Origin: UBA6136 sp044351045
GTDB taxonomy: Bacteria > Pseudomonadota > Gammaproteobacteria > Methylococcales > Methylococcaceae
Assembly (NCBI GenBank): GCA_044351045.1
Contig: JBILGM010000002.1
Span: 76,692 to 140,691 of the forward strand
Direction of reading: 5' to 3'
Length of the DNA stretch: 64,000 nt
Positions 59,248 through 64,000 of this stretch are shown here, piece after piece. Numbering within the stretch: position 1 is the stretch's first letter; each line of letters begins with the position of its first letter. A program made the position numbers and the translations under genes. Below the pieces are notes generated by a model. That model was not told the DNA's origin. It did not search any database and saw nothing but the letters and a program-made list of their open reading frames with translations.

Positions 59248-60525
59248 TCACAGTTTTTGGAAAGCCCTTGAAGCGGCCTCCAGGGTTTCCTCAATCACGG
59301 CCTCATCATGCGCGACGGAGACAAATCCCGCTTCAAAAGCGGAGGGGGCCAGGTATACGCCCTCGTCCAGCATCGCATGGAAGAATTGATTGAAGCGCAC
59401 GGTGTTGCAGGTCATGACGTCCGCAAAATGTGTTACCTGCGATTGATCGGTAAAGAACACGCCAAACATGCCACCGACGGCATTGGCCGTGAACGGAATG
59501 CCCGCCCGTGCCGCCCGTTGTTTGAGCCGATCGACGAAGTACCGGGTCTTTTGAGTCAGACCCTCGTAAAATCCAGCTTCACCAATCAGCTCTAGCGTTT
59601 TAAGCCCGGCGGCCATGGCCACCGGATTACCGGACAGTGTGCCGGCCTGATAAACCGGCCCCAGCGGCGCCAATTTTTCCATGATGTCGCGGCGACCACC
59701 AAACGCCCCCACCGGCATGCCGCCACCGATCACCTTGCCTAGCGTGGTGAGGTCGGGACGGACACCATACAGCGCTTGCGCACCCCCCAGCGCCACGCGG
59801 AAACCCGTCATGACCTCGTCGAAGATCAATACCGCGCCGTGCGCATCGCAGACCTCACGCAGGGCTTCGAGAAAGCCGGGTTGCGGGGGAACACAATTCA
59901 TGTTGCCGGCGACCGGCTCGACGATGATGCAGGCAATCGACCCCCCCTGGCGGGCAAACACTTCACGAACCTGCGCCGCATCGTTGTAGTCGAGGGTCAG
60001 CGTGTGTTCAGCCAGTGCGGCGGGCACACCCGGCGAACTGGGAACCCCGAGCGTCAGCGCACCGGAGCCGGCCTTGACGAGCAAGGAATCGGAATGCCCG
60101 TGATAGCAACCCTCAAATTTGACGATGGTGTCACGTCCAGTAAAACCCCGTGCCAGGCGAATCGCGCTCATGGTCGCTTCGGTACCGGAGCTGACCATGC
60201 GCACCAGTTCCATGGCAGGCATCAATTCGCAAATGCGAGCGGCCATCTGCGTCTCGATCTCCGTGGGAGCACCATAGCTGAGTCCCCGGTCCACGGCTGC
60301 ATGAACGGCCTGGCGGACGGCAGGATGCGCATGACCCAACACCATCGGACCCCACGATCCGACATAATCGATATAGCGCCGGCCTTCCGCAGACCAGATG
60401 TAGGGTCCCTCGGCCCGCTCGATGAACACAGGCGTCCCACCCACCCCCTTGAAGGCTCTGACCGGCGAATTGACGCCGCCGGGGATCACCGATTTGGCTT
60501 GCTCAAACAGTTCTTCGTTAGTCAT
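59248..60525 (-). CDS. hemL: Glutamate-1-semialdehyde 2,1-aminomutase
   Basis: PLP enzyme of 425 residues that makes 5-aminolevulinate, the first tetrapyrrole precursor, in the C5 pathway. Typical phrases: PGGVNSPVRAFKGVGGTPVFIERAEG, FEGCYHGHSDSLLVKAGSG and LIFDEVMTGFRV. The PLP lysine is in LGKVIGGGMPVGAFGG. Its length is close to the E. coli protein (426). Its presence shows ALA is made from glutamyl-tRNA rather than from glycine. Confidence 0.97.
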   Translation of the reverse strand: MTNEELFEQAKSVIPGGVNSPVRAFKGVGGTPVFIERAEGPYIWSAEGRRYIDYVGSWGPMVLGHAHPAVRQAVHAAVDRGLSYGAPTEIETQMAARICELMPAMELVRMVSSGTEATMSAIRLARGFTGRDTIVKFEGCYHGHSDSLLVKAGSGALTLGVPSSPGVPAALAEHTLTLDYNDAAQVREVFARQGGSIACIIVEPVAGNMNCVPPQPGFLEALREVCDAHGAVLIFDEVMTGFRVALGGAQALYGVRPDLTTLGKVIGGGMPVGAFGGRRDIMEKLAPLGPVYQAGTLSGNPVAMAAGLKTLELIGEAGFYEGLTQKTRYFVDRLKQRAARAGIPFTANAVGGMFGVFFTDQSQVTHFADVMTCNTVRFNQFFHAMLDEGVYLAPSAFEAGFVSVAHDEAVIEETLEAASRAFQKL

Positions 60526-60584
60526 GGCGTTAGAGTGACTTGGATAAATGGGCTACGGCACGGGACCGGGTCAGCCGTTCAGCC

Positions 60585-61151
60585 TCAGGCCTTGGGTAGG
60601 GTCACACCGCGCTGGCCCTGATACTTGCCGCCGCGGTCCCGATAAGACGTCTCACAGACTTCATCAGCCCCGATGAACAGCATCTGCGCGACCCCTTCGT
60701 TGGCATAGATCTTGGCCGGCAGCGGGGTGGTGTTGGAAAACTCCAACGTGACATGCCCTTCCCATTCCGGTTCCAACGGGGTCACATTGACGATGATGCC
60801 GCAGCGTGCGTAGGTGCTTTTACCCAGACAGATCACCAGCACATCGCGCGGAATACGGAAATATTCGACCGTCCGCGCCAAAGCGAAGGAATTGGGAGGA
60901 ATGATGCACACAGCCTGCTGGACATCGACAAAACTGCTGGCGTCGAAGGCCTTGGGATCGACGATGGCGGAGTTGATGTTGGTAAATATCTTGAATTCGT
61001 TGGAACATCGGACATCGTAACCATAGCTGGAAGTCCCGTAAGAAATCCCTCGCCCCGTCGTTCCTTCGCGAACCTGACCCGGCTCGAATGGTTCGATCAT
61101 GCCCTGCTCGTCAGCCATCCGCCTTATCCAGCGATCCGATTTGATACCCAT
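60585..61151 (-). CDS. dcd: dCTP deaminase
   Basis: Homotrimeric enzyme of 188 residues that converts dCTP to dUTP for dTMP supply. Conserved stretches: MGIKSDRWIRRMA start, GTSSYGYDVRCSNEFKIFTN, SFALARTVEYFRIPRDVLVICLGKSTYARCGIIVNVTPLEPEWEG split over the active site, with the catalytic Glu in that last motif. Its start overlaps the apbC stop (TGATG), so the two are translationally coupled. Confidence 0.96.
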   Translation of the reverse strand: MGIKSDRWIRRMADEQGMIEPFEPGQVREGTTGRGISYGTSSYGYDVRCSNEFKIFTNINSAIVDPKAFDASSFVDVQQAVCIIPPNSFALARTVEYFRIPRDVLVICLGKSTYARCGIIVNVTPLEPEWEGHVTLEFSNTTPLPAKIYANEGVAQMLFIGADEVCETSYRDRGGKYQGQRGVTLPKA

Positions 61152-62239
61152 CAGTCGTTTACCACCGAAATGGTTGGGAATCGCGCACTGTAATCGCGAG
61201 ACTTGAGTGCCAGACGCGCCGCCATTTTGCAGGCGATCTCGCGGTACAGAGCCGCCGCCGGCCCTTCTGGCTGGGCTATCACGATCGGATGCCCGGCATC
61301 CGCCTGCTGGCGGATCTGAATATCAAGCGGCAAGGCCCCCAACAATTCGGTGCCATATTTTTGTGCCATCTTCTGACCACCGCCTTCGCCGAATATGGGC
61401 TCGGCGTGGCCGCAGTTGGAGCAGACGTGAATGCTCATGTTCTCGATCAGGCCGAGCACCGGGACACTGACCTGCTGAAACATCCGGAGCCCCTTTTGTG
61501 CATCGAGCAGGGCAATGTCCTGTGGAGTGGTGACGATAATCGCCCCGGACACCGGGATCTGTTGCGACAGGGTCAGCTGAATATCCCCGGTACCCGGGGG
61601 CAGATCGATAATCAGATAGTCCAGATCATCCCAGTCGGTATTGTTCAGCAACTGCTGCAGTGCACCGGTCACCATGGGGCCGCGCCAGATCATGGGCTGA
61701 TCATCATCGACAAGAAAACCGATCGACATGGCCTGCAGACCGAAAGCTTTCATGGGTTGAATCCGGCTGCCCTCGCGGACCTCGGGTTTGCCGGAAAGGC
61801 CCAGCATATGCGGCAGACTCGGGCCATAAATATCCGCGTCCAGCAGACCGACGCGGGCGCCCTCTTGTACCAGGGAGGCGGCGAGATTGATGGCGGTGGT
61901 CGACTTGCCGACGCCACCCTTGCCTGAAGCGATGGCCACAATGTTGCGGACGCCGGGTAGCGGTTTCAGATTCTTCTGGACGGCATGAGAGACGATTTTC
62001 TGCTCGATTTCCACGGTAACCGCCGTGGCCTCGGTGTCGGCCAGCACCTTGCGGGTCAGCGCATCACGGATAACCGCATGAAAGTGGGCGGCGGGATAGC
62101 CCAACGCGACATGAATGTTGACCGTTGAACCATCGATATCGATCTTGCGGACCATCTTTGTACTGACCAGGTCACGACCCAGATGCGGATCAATCCAGCC
62201 CTTGATGCTTTCTTCCACTGCCGTTTGCGAGAGACCCAT
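61151..62239 (-). CDS. apbC: Iron-sulfur cluster carrier ATPase (ApbC/Mrp)
   Basis: P-loop scaffold protein of the NBP35/Mrp family that binds and delivers Fe-S clusters. The 362 residues start at the ATG encoding MGLSQTAVEE; an upstream in-frame ATG lacks similarity. The N-terminal MIP18/DUF59 domain (about 1-90) precedes the deviant Walker A ASGKGGVGKSTTAINLA (near residue 106). The cluster-bridging CxxC is in HVCSNCGHAEPIFGEGGG near 285. Fe-S proteins elsewhere in the window, such as the uracil-DNA glycosylase, are possible clients. Confidence 0.94.
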   Translation of the reverse strand: MGLSQTAVEESIKGWIDPHLGRDLVSTKMVRKIDIDGSTVNIHVALGYPAAHFHAVIRDALTRKVLADTEATAVTVEIEQKIVSHAVQKNLKPLPGVRNIVAIASGKGGVGKSTTAINLAASLVQEGARVGLLDADIYGPSLPHMLGLSGKPEVREGSRIQPMKAFGLQAMSIGFLVDDDQPMIWRGPMVTGALQQLLNNTDWDDLDYLIIDLPPGTGDIQLTLSQQIPVSGAIIVTTPQDIALLDAQKGLRMFQQVSVPVLGLIENMSIHVCSNCGHAEPIFGEGGGQKMAQKYGTELLGALPLDIQIRQQADAGHPIVIAQPEGPAAALYREIACKMAARLALKSRDYSARFPTISVVND

Positions 62240-62416
62240 GAGAACTCCGGTAAACCCAAAAACCGGAATTTTACACGGCTGAAGTCGGCCTGATGGCATT
62301 TGGCCCCGATCGGGAAAGACGGGGTACGTTTCCACGCTGTGAACCTAACCCCCATGGTTTCAGTTAGCGGATTTTTAACCTCGTATAATCGCCATTTTTT
62401 CCGTTCGTACCCTCTC

Positions 62417-63748
62417 ATGAAAATCAGCATCTATGGCACCGGCTATGTCGGGCTGGTTACTGGCGCCTGTCTCGCCGAAGTCGGTCACCACGTGGTCTGC
62501 AATGACATCGACCAGACCAAGATCGACAACCTCAATCGCGGCGTCCTGCCGATCTGGGAGCCGGGGCTGGAGGCCATTGTCGAGCGCAATGCCGCCGAGG
62601 GCCGACTGAAGTTCACCACTGATCTGCCGACGGCCGTGGCGCATGCGGAGGTTCAGTTCATTGCCGTGGGGACGCCGCCGGACGAAGATGGCTCCGCCGA
62701 CCTGCAGTATGTCCTCGCAGTCGCGGAGGGTATTGCCCGTCACATGGAGGCCTACCGGGTCATCATCAACAAGTCGACCGTGCCGGTCGGGACCGCCGAC
62801 AAGGTCCAGGCGAAGGTGGTAGAAGGCATCAAGGCGCGCAAGCTCGATGTCTCGTTCGATGTCGTATCCAATCCGGAATTCCTCAAGGAAGGCGCCGCCG
62901 TCGGCGACTTTCTCAAGCCGGACCGGATCATCATCGGCACCAGCAGCGAGAAAGCCCGCGAGCTGATGCGCGAACTCTACGAGCCGTTCAACCGCAATCG
63001 CGAACGGACCCTGTTCATGGATGTGAAAAGCGCCGAGCTGACCAAGTACGCCGCCAATGCCATGCTGGCCACAAAGATCAGCTTCATGAACGAACTGGCC
63101 AACATGGCGGAAATTCTGGGTGCGGATATCGAGGAAGTGCGCCGAGGCATTGGCGCCGACCCCCGCATTGGCCATCACTTCATCTACCCGGGCTGCGGCT
63201 ATGGTGGTTCCTGTTTCCCCAAGGATGTGCAGGCGCTGGAAAAAACCGCCCAGCAGATCGGCTACGATGCGCCGCTGCTAAGAGCGGTGGAGGCCGTCAA
63301 CAATCGCCAGAAAACCACCCTCTTCACCAAGCTGGCCAAGCACTTCGGTGGTGAAGTCGCGTTGAAGGGTAAAACGATCGCCGTCTGGGGTCTCGCCTTC
63401 AAACCCAACACCGATGACATGCGCGCCGCCCCCAGCCGCACCCTGATGGAAGCGCTCTGGCACGCCGGTGCCCGGGTCCAGGCCTTCGATCCGGTGGCCG
63501 TCGAGGAAACCCGCCGCATTTACGGGGATCGCCCCGATCTGGCACTGGCCCCCGACAAATATGCCGCCCTGGAGGGAGCCGACGCGCTGGTGATCTGCAC
63601 CGAATGGCAGCAGTTCCGCGCACCCGACTTCGACGAAATGCAGAATCGGCTGGCGAGCCAAACGCTGATTGATGGCCGCAATCTCTATCATCCGGAGAAA
63701 CTGCGCGCCGAGGGCTGGAGCTATTACGGGGTCGGTCGACCGGGCTAA
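62417..63748 (+). CDS. ugd: UDP-glucose 6-dehydrogenase
   Basis: NAD-dependent two-step oxidation of UDP-glucose to UDP-glucuronate for surface polysaccharides. 443 residues begin at the ATG encoding MKISIYGTGYVGLVTGACLAE, the standard N-terminus; an upstream ATG adds unrelated residues. The catalytic cysteine is in YGGSCFPKDVQAL (near residue 260), and the central helix region carries SAELTKYAANAMLATKISFMNE. The 177 bases to the divergent apbC gene hold both promoters. It is an isolated capsule/LPS-type gene here. Confidence 0.95.
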   Translation: MKISIYGTGYVGLVTGACLAEVGHHVVCNDIDQTKIDNLNRGVLPIWEPGLEAIVERNAAEGRLKFTTDLPTAVAHAEVQFIAVGTPPDEDGSADLQYVLAVAEGIARHMEAYRVIINKSTVPVGTADKVQAKVVEGIKARKLDVSFDVVSNPEFLKEGAAVGDFLKPDRIIIGTSSEKARELMRELYEPFNRNRERTLFMDVKSAELTKYAANAMLATKISFMNELANMAEILGADIEEVRRGIGADPRIGHHFIYPGCGYGGSCFPKDVQALEKTAQQIGYDAPLLRAVEAVNNRQKTTLFTKLAKHFGGEVALKGKTIAVWGLAFKPNTDDMRAAPSRTLMEALWHAGARVQAFDPVAVEETRRIYGDRPDLALAPDKYAALEGADALVICTEWQQFRAPDFDEMQNRLASQTLIDGRNLYHPEKLRAEGWSYYGVGRPG

Positions 63749-63966
63749 CCAGCCAGTCAACCGCTTGCGGTCCGGTGGATTAATCGCAGTGCTCCTTACC
63801 GAATCAAATAAGGGAACCTCTAAGCAGTATCCCTTCATGCCCTTCGGCTCCGCTCAGCAGAGCGAAAAGCCTCTCCTAATGGTATGGACTCCTCCTCCCT
63901 AACGGCATCGTGATGTGCCAAAGTGGAAATTCAAACAACCACCTCATGAGAAAGGAGGAATCCAAG
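63749..63966 (+). mobile_element. Non-coding left end of an IS110-family element (boundary unresolved)
   Basis: 218 bases between ugd and the transposase start, with no ORF I can support. IS110-group elements carry a non-coding left end of this size, which in characterised members encodes the bridge RNA that chooses target and donor sites. The left boundary cannot be fixed here because IS110 elements lack long terminal inverted repeats; a point after about 63780 is plausible. A GAAAGGAGGAA ribosome site precedes the ATG. Confidence 0.45.
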
Positions 63967-64000
63967 ATGAATGCTACGACAATCGGTCTGGATATCGCAA
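63967..64000 (+). CDS. IS110-family transposase, N-terminal fragment cut by window end
   Basis: Only the first 11 codons are in the window: MNATTIGLDIA. This is the hallmark start of IS110/IS1111 DEDD recombinases, where the Asp in IGLDIA is the first catalytic acid of the RuvC-like domain. A strong Shine-Dalgarno (AAAGGAGGAA) lies 8 bases upstream. The remainder lies outside the window, so whether it is intact is unknown. Confidence 0.75.
   Translation, partial: MNATTIGLDIA

Noticed and set aside
1..64000. CRISPR arrays, tRNA and rRNA genes
   Set aside because: I looked for regularly spaced repeats, cloverleaf-like segments and rRNA signatures in the gaps and found none that I could support.

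Overview
The window is a 64 kb piece of a gammaproteobacterial chromosome. The evidence is gene content: heme, ubiquinone, LPS-heptose, branched-chain amino acid and pyrimidine genes, ilvIHC-pssA-leuA order, and BepA and Tus/Dsr families. Two loci hint at a sulfur-handling, possibly autotrophic lifestyle: dsrEFH with a two-cysteine dsrC, and a glyoxylate-to-glycerate salvage cluster. I cannot name the genus. Coding density is high. I see no tRNA, rRNA or CRISPR array.

Layout. 0-7 kb (+): secreted metalloprotease, CycA-like permease, pyrC, cysDN. 7-13 kb (-): comEC, a heavily decayed umuDC operon, an FmdB-type zinc ribbon, hemJ and a Tim44-like protein. 13-18 kb (+): BI-1/YccA protein, hldE, dnaB, alr. 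18-21.4 kb (+): a tightly coupled methyltransferase / FAD oxidoreductase / type III polyketide synthase operon. 21.6-30.7 kb (-): cytochrome c, REC-metallo-beta-lactamase protein, BLUF-domain adenylyl cyclase, a 900-residue DoxX / NDH-2-like / cyclic-nucleotide-binding fusion, acyl-CoA ligase, lipoprotein and a UbiF-like hydroxylase. 31-37 kb (-): two large secreted carbohydrate-active or adhesive proteins. 37.4-40.8 kb (+): an unusual two-gene amino-acid-type ABC transporter. 40.8-48.1 kb (-): rimI, uracil-DNA glycosylase, leuA, pssA, ilvC, ilvH, ilvI. 48.2-49.9 kb (-): dsrEFH-dsrC and a small membrane protein. 49.9-56.5 kb (+): bepA, then the glyoxylate/serine-to-glycerate cluster. 56.5-62.2 kb (-): DUF349 protein, hemL, dcd, apbC/mrp. 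62.4-64 kb (+): ugd, then the left end of an IS110-family element cut by the window edge.

The most interesting region is 21.6-27.2 kb. A close relative of the Beggiatoa photoactivated adenylyl cyclase (bPAC) lies between a response-regulator/metallo-beta-lactamase protein that could degrade or modulate cyclic nucleotides and a membrane oxidoreductase-like protein ending in a canonical cNMP-binding domain. All are on one strand. The simplest reading is blue light -> cAMP -> direct control of a respiratory-chain-like membrane protein, with a phosphorelay-tuned off switch. The gene order and motifs are visible in the sequence; the circuit itself is inference. Other notable points are a type III PKS operon, a CysN with a vestigial APS-kinase tail, a transporter with a half-full-half arrangement of binding-protein lobes, and a umuDC operon carrying at least five separate lesions.
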